A DNA stretch of 64,000 nucleotides from Gloeopeniophorella convolvens (lineage: Eukaryota > Basidiomycota > Agaricomycetes > Russulales). Made by a program: the position numbers and the translations under genes. The stretch lies in contig WTXD01000011.1 of the NCBI GenBank assembly GCA_022496205.1, forward strand, positions 372,001 through 436,000. Direction: 5' to 3'. Within the stretch, counting starts at the first letter, position 1. Each line of letters starts with the position of its first letter. Positions 47,966 through 59,639 of this stretch are shown here, piece after piece. The notes under the pieces were generated by a model that saw nothing but the letters and a program-made list of their open reading frames with translations, made no database searches and was not told the origin of the DNA.

Positions 47966-48107
47966 CGCTTGAAATCTACCTGCTCAACCATCAGAATCAC
48001 AGTCGTGTGATGTCGCTCTCACGAAGTTTCGGAAACGGTAAAATGGCGGCGTGAGCGCGAGAGAATACTCTGAACATTATTGTGCCTAAAACATGGGGTT
48101 TATATTC
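47966..48107 (-). repeat. Right inverted copy of retroelement end
   Basis: Partner of 46637-46779. In the orientation of gag it lies directly upstream of the gag start, where a 5' LTR and primer-binding region would be. Confidence 0.75.
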
Positions 48108-51100
48108 TGGCACAACACGACCGGCGAGCCACGTGGTTTCGGCCCAGCTCACCGGCAACGCTGAGGCTCTTTCGAGTCGCGGCACCATGGGTGATGCATT
48201 ACCTAGAGCTCAGCACACCACACACTGTCTATCCGTCTTGAACACTCTCTTATCCCGCAAACGATGGGGGGAGGCTTACCCGCAACGACCAGCCTCGGGA
48301 TCGAGCACCCGGCGACGATGTCGTTGAGATGTCGTGGTTCGGTCGCTCCGGCGATCGATTACATCGATTCTACCTCGCGCCGCTTCTTTGTTCTGTTCGA
48401 ATGGCGAGGGGCATCCAGCGCAGGGGGGTGAGTGCCCTCTATCACTGCGGATCGTCGATTGTCGTCTTTCTGTCCCAGGTGTCGCAGCGTGGCCCGACAG
48501 TACTACACGTTTGGCGGTGCGCTCAGAATCGATGCAGAATGCGGAGCGCCGTTCGAGAAGGCTCTGGCGGCGCGGCGGTCTGGACCACTCTCCGTCCTGG
48601 CCCGTGGGATAGATCACCTTCGCCAGAGGCGCTGCAGAAGGTAGTCTAAGCGGACAAAGACGTGCGTACAAAGCAGTATATACCAAAGACGCGACACTGA
48701 CAGCTGATCCCAAGCCCTGCCCGTAGCGCCTCCGTCTCCACCTCGACCCCTGCCTTCTTCACCCGCCCCTCGTACGGCTCCTCTCGTTCCCCAACACCCA
48801 TGGGATCAAGATGCTTCGCACCTGGCGGAAGGGAAGGCGCGCTCTCTGTAATCGCCTTCGAGTCGCGGGTCTGCACGGCTATGTTTGGGAGCACAACCGT
48901 GGGCGACTCGCATCGGATCACCGCTGCCATGATGTCCCCGATCGCTGGCGGCGGACCTTGAGCCTGCACGACGGTGTCCAGCGGCCCCTGCACGCGCGAC
49001 GTCTTCGGCAGGGACCCAGCATGGATTTCGAGCGCAGAGCTGGTCATGGGTCTTCCTACCGCGTGACCAGCCTGCTCGAATATGTGATGGGATGTCTGTC
49101 GAAGTCTTAGCGACGGGTGGCTGAGCCTGCATCGCAGGCTCACCTGCTCTGGGAACTGGAATCCGCTTATTCATCAGCGGCCGCTCTCCGGTTTTCTTGT
49201 TCAGCCTGCGGATAGCTCGGGGCTCAATTCGCTGTGCCGTGGTGCCGGGGAATTGAGGTCGATGCTGGGCATATAAAGTAGGGATGTAGGGGGCTCTCGC
49301 CCCTGCTGCCTGAGGTTCACGCGCACTCATAGGCGGTACAATGCACAAGCTATGACGCGGACGTACGAAGTGCGGCGCAGCATCCATAGTAAGCGCCAGC
49401 TCATCCTGCCACCTGAGGACGTTAGCGTCAGCAAGCGACATCCATCGCCTCGGCCTACAAACGCACGGAAGCGGTTGCCACGCACATTGCCATGCACCAG
49501 GGTATCAGCGATCGAGACGCACTCGTCTGGGAGCCTGAATGCTAGGCTGGACGGGCGGCAGACGTCCGTGCCCAAGTAAGAAGTTGGTGAGAAGTTGTTG
49601 ACGGATTCCCCAATATGGGGCGCCTGCGGCACAAAAGAACAGAATGCCGGTGCTGTGTATAGGTGCTGGTAAGGCCAGAGTTCAGGAGGTAGGGCGTGGG
49701 TTGTAGAGTCCGAGAAGGTTCAGTGCGCACGCTACCGGCGTTGCCACCACCGAGCGGCGGTGGCATGCCGTTTGCCGGTTCGGGTGCGCGCTGCTTCGCG
49801 GTTTACAACCTGTTCTTGCTGCGTAGAGAATCTACGCAGCAATCAAATTAGCGTTCAGCAGCCATTTGGGGGAGCACACACCCTCTGTTGCAGAGTGGGC
49901 ACTGATTTGTCTCAAGGGGGCGTAGACCTGCCATCCGGCGGTGCCATTTTGACACCAGGTGCTTCTCTAAGCTCTGTGGCTTTACCGGTTCCTGTGCTGA
50001 TTCCTTCGAAGGGTGGAGCTGGATCGACTGGGCTTTTGACAGCTGCGTTGAATGGGGACAAGGTAACGAGTACCGGCGCCTTCGCCGTGCGGAGAGTCAT
50101 TCGGCGGTGGAGCGGCCGCGTCCGCACTGGTTGCCGGAGGGCTGTAGATAGGTTTAGATATGTGGCCGAGGAACAGAGCCAGTGAGACTTACCCGTATGG
50201 CGATCCACCAAAGTCATGACTGTTGTAACTGATAAACAAAGTACGATTTACGCAAGAACCCTCATGAAGAAGACTGCGACATCGTTAAAACCCGTCAGCG
50301 CCGAGCGAAGTACTGGGATGTCGATGATGGATGTGGTGCGTGTACAATGGTGTGGTGCCATAGAGAGCGCGGGGAAATGGGATAAACCTATGGTGAGAGA
50401 CCAGTCAGGCCCATCGAGCCAGCAGAAGTGAAAGCGTGGTATGTGTGAGACCGGAAGCACTGCGATGATGTCCCCGGAGAGAGGAGAGCGCGTTCATAAC
50501 TGCGCCTCTTTCAAGCGGTCTCTTCCGCTTCCTTTCTTTCTTCTATTGTTCTTCTTCTCTGGACTGACTCAATCAATCCTAGCATCGATTCATTCCTGAA
50601 CCGTGTACAGTGTCGATGAGGAAGTGTTCGTCAAGGGGGTGCTCAAAGGAAAGAACTCCATTGAGGGGCAAGGAAAGATGTGCGCGGCGGTTGCGTAAAG
50701 TTGACACATACCTACACGTTTCCGTAGGAGGCGCTCCGTCTGCGACCCAGTCCTCCGACCCAAGTAGCGTGCGCCGGCGAGTGCCATACCGAGCACCAGC
50801 CCTGGCTGCCGCGAGGAGGGCTGCTTGGTGGGCTTCCTGTACGTTTGGAGTGGCATTCGACGACTGGCTGCTCCTTCGAGGGCAGGTTGGTGTCCCAGGA
50901 GGTGGAGGTGGGGTCGTCGGTGTTGGATGAGTGGTACTGCATCGTGGGATCTGGTCGCAGGGACTGTCCAGGAGCGCACGGCGTGTGGGGGGAGGATGAG
51001 GAATAGACGTGAATTGCTCAGCGCTTTTATGGAGGTAGGATGCTTTGTCTGTAGATACGCAGCGAGGACGATAAAGGAACCAAAGGCTTTCGAGCGCGAG

Positions 51101-52544
51101 CCACCAGGATCCATTGTTCCCCGAGTTCTGTCAGTGCATCCTTTGTCGGGGACCACAGCGCCACGCTGCGCGTCCGCCATGCGTGTCCGAAGAATCTCCA
51201 GAGGCTGCAAACATGCCAGATAGCATCTTGTCCTGCACTCGCTGCTGCAGCTGTGGCATGAATGCACGAGTTCGCTGGTCACACGAGACAAAGGAAACGG
51301 TGAGCAGACACAACACCGGGAGTGGGCGGAGTCAAAGTTAGGCGCCGGTGCGCGTGGGTCTCATTCAGAGTCCGTCCAAGCCACCGCAGTCACCCAGAGT
51401 GGCCCCAAGCGGAAGGGTGAGTGTGAAATAAGGCTGGATTTGTTCACTTCGTGGGCATTGATGCTCAAGCATACCGCAAGCGGTGGATAGCAAATGACAT
51501 GGCACTCGACTATCTTACGACCTATGCTGTACAAATCATGGGGATATCTGCCTAGCAGCCGTACCCATGTTCGTCGGATCCCATGGCGGCGCAGATCCTG
51601 CAGCCTATGGGCGTCCATCAGTCTGGGGAAGACTACGGTGCGGTGGCCCCCGACGCGACGCACGGACCTAAGAAACAGGTTGACTACGTCTCTTCAGTTG
51701 CCGTCCGTCGTCCGGGGGTCGTCCGGGGTCCTGATCACTTTTTAAGCCTGCCAATGGAGTCCCAATAATCAAAGTGAGCGCTGCGCTGCAGAGCAAGCAA
51801 TACCTCGCATTCGTGTTTGGGAGACAAAGACGAGACAACAGGCACGCAGTATTCAAATGAGAGGGGTAATAGCGGCCACTTGCTGCAAATTTCCCGCCAC
51901 GGGTACACAATTTCTGCAGGGAAGTCGCAGATGCAGGGGCCTGGCGGCGTCAAACATGATCTGGAGCGATTCGCGACAAGCGTGAGCGAGCTTGTAACAC
52001 TTCCGTCAGTATGTCGGTTTCCATTTGTTCTGCAGCCTTGCTTTGCCAACGATACAGGAAGGGCTAGTGGGGCGGGTGTTAGGCGAGATTCGTAGCGTCG
52101 CTCTGAGCTTGTCGGCGCTGCAAAATGGGACTCACCACTCTCGTCCGGGCTACAATAGTCTGGCACTAAGGATGCAGAATCACCCGCAGCTTTCGTAGAG
52201 AAAGATGTACATTGTAAGCGGCCGAGCGCGAGTTTGACCCATTGATTACGCGACCGATGTGCAACAAAAGATATTGGGCTTCGCTTGTGGAGTTGTCGGC
52301 AACATCACGGGAAGATTGTGCTGCGCAAAAGCCATTGCGCCTGCACTAGATACGAGGAACAAATCATGGCGGATGTGAACGTCGGATAAGCAGAGACTCT
52401 AAGCGCAGTAAGTACGGAGAAGTATAGGGTGCATATGCATAAGCGCTTGTAGAACAACATGGCACAACACTTACACGTGCGCGCGTGCCTGTCACCGTTG
52501 CAGTGCTCGGGCTTTTGGCACACGCTGCCTCAATCGGTGACCGC
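48108..52544. other. 4.4 kb with no recognisable gene
   Basis: The longest gene-free stretch. Several frames of 100-230 codons occur on the minus strand (about 48276-49441, 50590-51291 and 51735-52166) but none has a domain, and they contain no clear splice chain. The sequence is likely old transposon material next to the gag relic. Aside from the hairpin at 49816 I see nothing definite. Confidence 0.5.
49816..49842. repeat. Perfect 12-bp hairpin
   Basis: TTGCTGCGTAGA, a 3-base loop, then TCTACGCAGCAA. Arms are perfectly complementary. Could be a transposon terminus, a hairpin of a Helitron-like 3' end (not followed by CTRR at once), or chance. Confidence 0.55.
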
Positions 52545-52696
52545 CGGCGTGGCTGTAGCTTGCCAACCTGAGCGCTTCGGAGAGCGCCAGGGTGCATTGG
52601 CAGTGCACTGTGCTCAGCGACGGAGCATGTTCTCCTTCGTTCTGAGGCGCCTTTCTACTGCAATCTACAACTACAACTTCCGAGGACCGAGTGTCC
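52545..52696 (+). promoter_or_regulatory. Duplicated upstream region of receptor copy 1
   Basis: Similar to the region before the second receptor (about 60570-60685): both carry GCCAACCTGAGCGC and, just before the start, ACAACTACAACTTC. The duplication therefore includes promoter and leader, so both copies may have been expressed alike. Confidence 0.6.
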
Positions 52697-55600
52697 ATGT
52701 CCTCCTCTCAGGCCTCTGGTATCGACCCTACAAGTTTTGATTCTATCCTCGCCGCAGCGCTGGATGCATACACGAAGAAGACTGGTGTAGTCCTCGCCGA
52801 CGATCCTTTCGCGGATGCACTGAAGGGGTGTCGATCCGCTCAAAGTGTCATCGCGCAATTCGAGCAAATTCAGAAAAAGGTCCTCGGGGAGACGACCCGT
52901 AGGTCTGGGAAAAGAGCGAATGCAATGGGGAAACTCAAGGTGCTTGTGCCCGTTATCGTTTCCCTGTGCGATACTTTGGGCGAAGGCGCAGGCGCAGTGA
53001 GTCTCATTATCGACATGAATGCGCTTGTTCGTCCCCTGATGATGTACCGACTAGGCAGGATTTGGACCAGGAAAGGCTGTATTCTGCGGAATTCATGTCC
53101 TCCTTCAGGTCTGTATCGCTATGAGTCTCACTTTCTGAACATCCTACTTATCGCCTATTCAGGCCGCCCAGAGCGTTAGCGCGAGCTACGATGCACTCGT
53201 CAAGCTCTTCGAAATGTTCGCGGGGTTCCTGGATCGCCTCAAATCTTATGTAGAGCCTCCTTGCAACGTCTCGATCCTCAAGATTGTTGCGAAGACCATG
53301 GCCGCAATGCTTTCCGTGATCGCGCTCGCAACCAAGTATATCAAGGGAGGCTGGCTAAGTAGGTTCAGCTCGCGTCCCATTGGCTATCGTGGCTGAGGGA
53401 GGGGCAGAGAACTTTTGGAAGGCATTCTTAGGGAACAGGAAAATCCTGGACGCATTAGGGGAACTGGATAGACTCACCAACGAAGAACTTCTGACGGTTG
53501 TGGCACAAACCCATAAAGATGCTGCGAAAGCCAGGAGCGATATTCAACAGATGCTCACAGGCCAGGAAGCGAAGACCCGTACGTTGCCCACATCGATCAT
53601 CCGCAATTGCGTGACTCTGTCTTATCCTCCGGTATGGCAGGTGAGGATTCGCGGATCAAGCTCTGGAAATGGCTCTCTCCTCCAAATGTGTCCACCGATC
53701 ACGAATTGGCACGCGGGCGACATCATCCGGGGACCGCAAGATGGTTCCTTCGAGATGATCTCTTCGAGGTCTGGAGGAGGGAGGGCTCGTTATTCTGGAT
53801 CAGTGGGAAACGTGCGTTCTTTCGCCACTCTTGGCCTATGCCTCCATTCACCTCCACGGGGCCATAGCTGGTTCAGGGAAGACCATCCTCAGGTGATTCG
53901 CGTCCGGATATGTTTTCTCCGAATTGAGTGCTGACACGCTTGTCAGTTTTGCGATCATCGAGGAATTGTCGCGTCAGATTCCGCAAGACGGGGAGTCCAT
54001 GGTGGCTTACTTCTACTTCAGCTTCCAAGATACCGGAAAGCACAGTCTTCGCAATCTACTCTCGTCCCTGGTGATGCAGCTCAGTTCAAAGTCCGACGTC
54101 TGCTATGATGTTCTCGCCAAATTGTACGAGTCCGCACCAAGGCTCAACGGCTCTGAACACCCAGACCCTCCCACAACAAGTGCACTCTCCCATTGTCTCA
54201 GGGAGATGCTCGAGTTACCGGGGCAAACTCCCAAGTACATCATCGTCGATGCACTTGACGAATGTCCTGCTTCTGTCTCAGCATCGGGCTCCCTGCGAAA
54301 CGAGACCCTCAAATTCATCACGGAGCTCATCGTCTCTCGCATTGATGGGCTGCGTGTATGTGTCACTAGTCGCCGCGAGGACGACATTCGGGCTGCTCTC
54401 GAGACCCTAGCGTCGGGACAGATGGTGCTGGAGAATCAGGCAGGGCAAGCGATTGACATCGACGATTACATCCATTCTACCATCGAGTCGAGTGGCAAGA
54501 TGAGGAAGTGGAGCAAGTCAACCAGGGACGAGGTTTTCAACGTGCTTTCGAGCAACGCAGATGGCATGTGAGTCTTCTCGAAGCGATTCACGACGACACA
54601 TGTTTATGTTTTTCTTAGGTTCCGATATGTCTCTTGCCAGCTGGACACCCTGTGTAACTGCCCCCTAGTGGCCGTGCGAACCGTTCTCAAGTCACTCCCG
54701 AGGACCCTCCAGGGAACATACGAGGATACCCTATCTCGCATCGACGAGGATAATTGGAAGCACGCGCACCGCATCTTCCAATGTCTTTCCTTCTCCAGCC
54801 GTCCGCTGCTCGTCGAGGAGCTGGCAGAGGTCCTTGCAGTTGACTTCGACATGCCTATTCCCGTATTCGACAAAGATCTGCGTATTTCCAGCGCCGAAGA
54901 GGCTGTCCTATCCACTTGTCCTGGGAGTTTCATCGCCATCGCCGGGGAGGGCCACCAGAGGGTCGTCCAATTCGCACACTTCTCCGTCAAGGAGTTTATT
55001 ACTTCGGATTACATCGCTGACTCGGAGAGGACGAACGTTCGACGTTTCCAAGTCCTCGCCGGACCCGCCCACACGATTCTCGCCAAAGCATGCCTTGGTG
55101 TTCTACTACACATTGATATCGATGTTGATAAGGAGGGCATCAGGAGCTTCCCGCTTGCCCCGTACGCTGCTCAACATTGGCCCGACCACGCGCGGTATGG
55201 GGAAGTGTCGCGGCACGTCATGGACGCGATGAAGGTTTTATTCGACCCTTCGAAGCATTGCTTCAAGACATGGGTCTGGATCCACAATCACGACATGCGC
55301 TTCTATCACCAGCTCCATCACACGCCACAACCCCCTGATCAATCCCCCCTGTACTACGCTATAAGATGCGGCATCACTCAGATCACTGATTATCTGGTCG
55401 AATCGTATCCAGAAGACGTCCACAGGGTCGGGGGCTTCTACGGAACTTGCCTCTATGCTGCGTCTACCCTTGGATATCTGGAGGTGGTACGAACATTGCT
55501 CGGACACCACGTAGACATCAATGCACGGGGCGACAGAAACCAGGCGCCTCTGCATATCGCTTCGCAGAATGGGCATGCCACCATCGTTCAACTTCTGCTG

Positions 55601-58060
55601 GAACGTGATGCCAGCGTCGACATTCAAGACTACCGGATGGCGACATCCCTCGAATATGCGTTACACCGCAGGCATTTTGATGTCGCGCGGCTGTTGCTCG
55701 AACACCACGCAGATGCCAACGTCGTGAGCCACGGCTCCCGCACCCTTCTTCATTGGGCCTCGAGCGATGGACCTGTCGACGCCGTCAGGCTACTGCTGGA
55801 GTATGGTGCCAACGTCAATGCTCGAGACTACCGGATGGAGACGCCCCTTCATTATTCGTTAGACAAAGAGCGCCTCGATGTCACACGGTTGTTGCTCGAC
55901 TCCCGAGCAGACGTCAATGCGCAGAACCATCTTTCGAGGACGCCCCTCCATATCGCTTCAAGCAAGCGACATCTCGAAACCGTCCGGCTACTGCTTGAGT
56001 ACGGTGCCAGCATCGATGCTGAAGATCAACGTAGAGAGACACCTCTTGAACATGCATTCGATCGTGGTCATTTCGACATTGTGCAGCTTATGTTCAATCA
56101 CCACATGAACGCCGACCGAGCGAATCATTCATATCCTACTCCCCTCCATCATGCCTCGAGCGGCGGTCGTTCCGATATCGTTCTACTATTGCTCGAGTAT
56201 GGTGGCGATGTCGACTGCAAGAACGGCCAAGGAGAGACGCCCCTCCACTGCGCGGTTCACCTAGGACATCTTGGCATTGTACGGTTACTGCTCAAACGTC
56301 ACGCGGACGTCAACGTACGGGATCACACTTCCAGGATGCCCCTCCACATTGCGTGGAGTACTGGGAACCTCGAGGCTGTCCGAATGCTGCTCGAGCATGG
56401 TGCCAACGTCAATGTTCAAGACGACCAGGGAGAGACGCTACTCCACCACGCGTTACACCATGGGCATCTCGGCGTTGCACGGTTACTGCTCGAGCACCAT
56501 GCGGACGTCAATGCACGGGATCACACTTCCAGGATGCCCCTTCACATTGCTTGGAGTAATGGGAGCCTCAAGGCTGTCCGAATGCTGCTCGAATATGGTG
56601 CCAACGTCAATGTTCAAGACGACCAGGGAGAGACGCTCCTTCACCACGCATTACACCATGGGCATCTTGACGTTGCACGGTTACTGCTCAAACACCATGC
56701 AGACGTCAATGCACGAGATCACACTTCCAGGACGCCCCTTCACCTTGCTTCGAGGTTACACCACGGGCATCTCGATGTTGCACAGCTACTGCTCAAACAC
56801 CATGCGTACGTCAATGCGCGGGATCACGCTTTCTGGTCATCCCTTCACCTTGCTCCGAGTAAAGAGAGCCTCAAGGCTGTCCAAATGCTGCTCGAGTATA
56901 GTGCTAATGTCAATGTTCAAGACGATCAGGGAGAGACGCCCCTCCACCTGGCATTACAACAAGAGGATCTCGACGTTGCACGGCTACTGCTCAAATACGA
57001 TGCAGACGTCAATGTGCAAGACCACGCTTCCAGAACACCCCTTCACCTGGCTTCGAGTCGAGGGAACCTCGAGGCTATCCGGATGTTGCTCGACCACGGT
57101 GCCAGTATCAATGTTCAGGACCACGTGGGAAAGACGCCCCTTCATTGCGCATCAGACCGGGGGTGCTCCGACGCTGTACGGCTACTGCTCGAACACCATG
57201 CAGACGTCAATGCACGGGATCTCAGTTCCAGCACGGCCCTTCACTTTGCTTTGGGCAGGGGGGACTTCGAGGCTGTCCAAATACTGCTCGAGTATGGTGA
57301 AAAGAGAAGTGCGAGTCCAGTGATGTCGACCCGAGGGGAGGACGTAGACGGGGATGGGAGGAGGATGAGGGGGAGAGTGTCGGATCGACGGAAGCGCGGG
57401 AACGTTGGATCTCGGAATCGGCGCGGGTGTGGTGTGCGAAACGGTGGGCAGCGGGAACGCGAGCCTGGTGGACGGACGCGGACGGCGGGTTTCGAGGACG
57501 GGGCGGGTAGATTTGATACAGGATGCAGCAGACTACAGAAATTTTTATACATGGCAGCAGACACAAATTCGAACGAACATAGGCAGACATGGATACAACG
57601 GACGCAACGCCCGCCTAAGCAGCGCAGCCCACGGCGCGCGCGCGAGGCTGGGGGAGCGCCGAGACAGAAGGGGCCTCTGCATCATGTGATGGGGAAAGTG
57701 CACGCATGCGACGCGGCGTCTGGTCGGAGCGGATCTTTCGCTCCCGACGAGCTCGACCTCGTAACTGTCACCGATTCACTAAACACTACCAACAATGTTC
57801 CTGGCGCGCAGAACATTCGCATTGCGCGTTGCAACGCCCCTCGTGCGGCGCTTCCTCTCCTCGCGCGCGAGCGCCGTGCTCGACGCGCTCGATATCACGA
57901 CGGACGGGGCCCACGCCACGCTGCTGCCGAGCGTGTACGACGACGCGTGGAGCGACCCTGGCGACGTCTTGCAGAGCGTGTGCCCGAGCATGGGCGAGGT
58001 CCTTGCGCACGTCGCGTCCGTGCGTTTATCTGTTTCGTGGTGTACGTGTCCGCGAGCTGA
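52697..58060 (+). CDS. NLR-type receptor, Goodbye-NACHT-ankyrin, copy 1
   Basis: Fungal STAND/NLR protein; such proteins act in non-self recognition and regulated cell death. Start MSSSQASGIDPTSFDSILAA at 52697. Exons: 52697-52996, 53055-53108, 53163-53358, 53408-53578, 53641-53811, 53868-53892, 53947-54567, 54619 onward. N-terminal Goodbye domain: DDPFADALKGCRSAQSVIAQ, AGFGPGKAVFCGIHVLLQ, VSASYDALVKLFE. NACHT: Walker A GKPGSGKT, split by an intron; Walker B YIIVDALDECP; sensor-like VCVTSRRED; then RVVQFAHFSVKEFITSDYI. Ankyrin repeats run from about 55340 to 57297, near twenty units, several nearly identical. The array stops mid-repeat at LLEYG (57297). The remaining frame to 58060 is Arg-rich, not ankyrin, and runs into the ALDH7 remnant; the true end is unknown. 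The frame is otherwise intact. Confidence 0.9.
55340..57297 (+). repeat. Ankyrin array with 198-bp higher-order repeats
   Basis: About twenty 99-bp ankyrin units. From roughly 56300 the array repeats in pairs: GATCACACTTCCAGG recurs at 56321, 56519 and 56717, exactly 198 bases apart. The next interval (to 56822) is only 105, so 93 bases were lost by unequal pairing inside the array. Close identity at DNA level shows recent repeat exchange. Confidence 0.85.
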
Positions 58061-58765
58061 CTTGGTGGGTGGCATGGCACAGGCGTCGCCGGAGGAATTG
58101 CAGTGCGCGCTCGAGCGGACGCGCAAGGCGCATGTACACTTTAGGAGCGTGCCCGCCCCGCAACGTAGCGAAATCGTGCGCCAGATTCGTGAGGCACTGA
58201 CGGCCAGGCCACGCCTCCTTCGTCCCTGTCTGACGAGTCCTTCGACACCATGAACCTCTCGATCTCGATAGCTGCGGGAAACGCGACGATCTGAAAGCCC
58301 TCGCCTACGACGCCGCTGTCACCCATCGTGGTGATCAAGATCGTGTCGAGCGTGCTGGAGAAGAATGGGATCCCGGGCGCCGTTGCGGGGGTTGTGATCA
58401 TGGTGGGAGACGCTCGTGGAGAGCCACGACGTCGACATAGGTACGTGCATTCATGTCCAAGTGCGGAACATGTGGCTCAGGATGGCGTTGCAGTCTCCTT
58501 CACTGGCAATGAGCACATGGGAAGGATCGTCGGCAAGAATGTGCAGTCGAGATTTGGCAAGGTCCTACTCGAGCTGGGCGGAAACAACGGTACGCCTCTG
58601 CGCCCGCACTACCCTTCCAACCTCTTGATGTCTCCCCACACCAGCCACGGTCATCTTGCCCGACGCAGACCTCTCTCCCGCCGTCCTCGCCGTCTTCTTC
58701 GGAGCCATCGGCACCGCCGGCCAACGCAGCACCCCAACGCGGCGCCTCTACCTCCCCCGCGCCAT
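57795..58765 (+). pseudogene. ALDH7-type aldehyde dehydrogenase remnant
   Basis: Remnant of an alpha-aminoadipic semialdehyde (ALDH7/antiquitin-type) dehydrogenase. The N-terminus MFLARRTFALRVATPLVRRF looks like a mitochondrial presequence. Then SPEELQCALERTRKAHVHFR, PAPQRSEIVRQIREAL, IVSSVLEKNGIPGAVAGVV, VSFTGNEHMGRIVGKNVQSR, FGKVLLELGGNN and DADLSPAVLAVFFGAIGTAG follow in order. The stretch between EALT and IVSS, which should hold the first part of the NAD-binding fold (FNFP...), is missing. The catalytic cysteine of GQRCT is serine here (GQRST). After RRLYLPRA the sequence changes to a CHAT domain. Deletion, catalytic loss and fusion make this a dead gene. Confidence 0.75.
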
Positions 58766-59066
58766 GTTCGCCTTTCCCTCTGCGTGTCACACTGCCGTGC
58801 CGGCCGACCGGCTCACGGCTGACGAGGTGCTGTACTTGCGGCGGCGATGCAGCACTGCAGCTTCCAGAGCGTCGCCGGGACGATGTGGGAGATGGCAGGC
58901 ACCGACGGCCCCGAGCTGACCGTGCACTTCTACGAATACAAGAAGCCGCGGGATATGCCTGTTGGGGAAAGGTCGGCGCGGGCGCTGCAGCAGGCTGCAG
59001 CGTGCGGTGCAGAAGCTGAGGAGGACGAAGGGGGTCACGTTGGAGCGGTGGGTGGACTTTGTGCAT
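58766..59066 (+). pseudogene. CHAT-domain C-terminal remnant
   Basis: C-terminal part of a CHAT (caspase-like, HetF-associated) peptidase domain. AFPSACHTAV carries the SAC motif with the candidate catalytic cysteine; then ADRLTADEVLYL, AAAMQHCSFQSVAGTMWEMA and, near the end, GVTLERWVDFVHYGA, a typical end of Agaricomycete CHAT-TPR proteins. These blocks lie in different frames, with breaks near 58832 and about 58990. The preceding catalytic histidine region and the TPR part are absent. It joins the ALDH7 remnant directly. CHAT proteases act as effectors beside STAND receptors in fungi and bacteria, so its place between two NLR copies is notable, although this piece cannot work alone. Confidence 0.6.
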
Positions 59067-59639
59067 TATGGGGCCTGATGGAGCAATCTACCTAGTGAGT
59101 TGCTTCTCGAGAGTCCGTCCACATCCTCTGACAGGTACGATCTAGATTCCCAGGTTCAAAGCTTTCAGGTGGCCTAGACCGCCTGTCTTTACATCGCCGT
59201 TCTGGCTCCAGACCGCTTTGACTCAACTGCTTCAGTTTCGTGCATCGTTTCCTTTGTACAAGTTGTCTCGCATCCAATCGCCCGGACTTCCTTCATAATC
59301 TCTTTCATACATACACGTCGTCATCACTGTACTCTACACACCATCAAAATTGTCTAGTCGCTTTCTCTTGTGGCAACATAGGCTCCATCCCAATGTCATT
59401 TTAACGCTACCGTTCTCGATAAAGCTAAGGCGTGACGTGCTGCATGCGTGCGAAGTAATGCCGCCACAAACTAATACTGACTCGGGCGCTCAGGGCGGCT
59501 GGCCTTGGTGACACACTTGACCAGTACAAATACATTATGTGAGAAGCATACAAGACTTCAACATGATGCTTACTTGGATAGCAACGGAAGATTGTCGTTC
59601 CGTTGTCTAGCACACCGATCTCCAACTGCCTCCACCGCG
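59067..59639. other. Intergenic, no gene recognised
   Basis: About 570 bases between remnants. No supported coding region on either strand. Confidence 0.45.

Larger units (their letters stand above)
46637..48107 (-). mobile_element. Decayed LTR-retrotransposon fragment with gag
   Basis: A 1.47-kb unit made of a minus-strand gag between inverted copies of its own end sequence. No protease, reverse transcriptase, RNase H or integrase is visible, so it cannot move by itself. The inverted arrangement could come from head-to-head insertion of two copies with deletion, or from a local inversion. Confidence 0.65.

Noticed and set aside
50590..51291. 233-codon minus-strand frame
   Set aside because: No domain recognised; Ser/Arg/His-rich composition is typical of a non-coding frame. 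Transposon origin possible but unsupported.
51735..52166. 143-codon minus-strand frame before receptor copy 1
   Set aside because: No recognisable family; not claimed as a gene.
58141..58401. Minus-strand frame inside the ALDH7 remnant
   Set aside because: Antisense to conserved ALDH7 blocks; not an independent gene.
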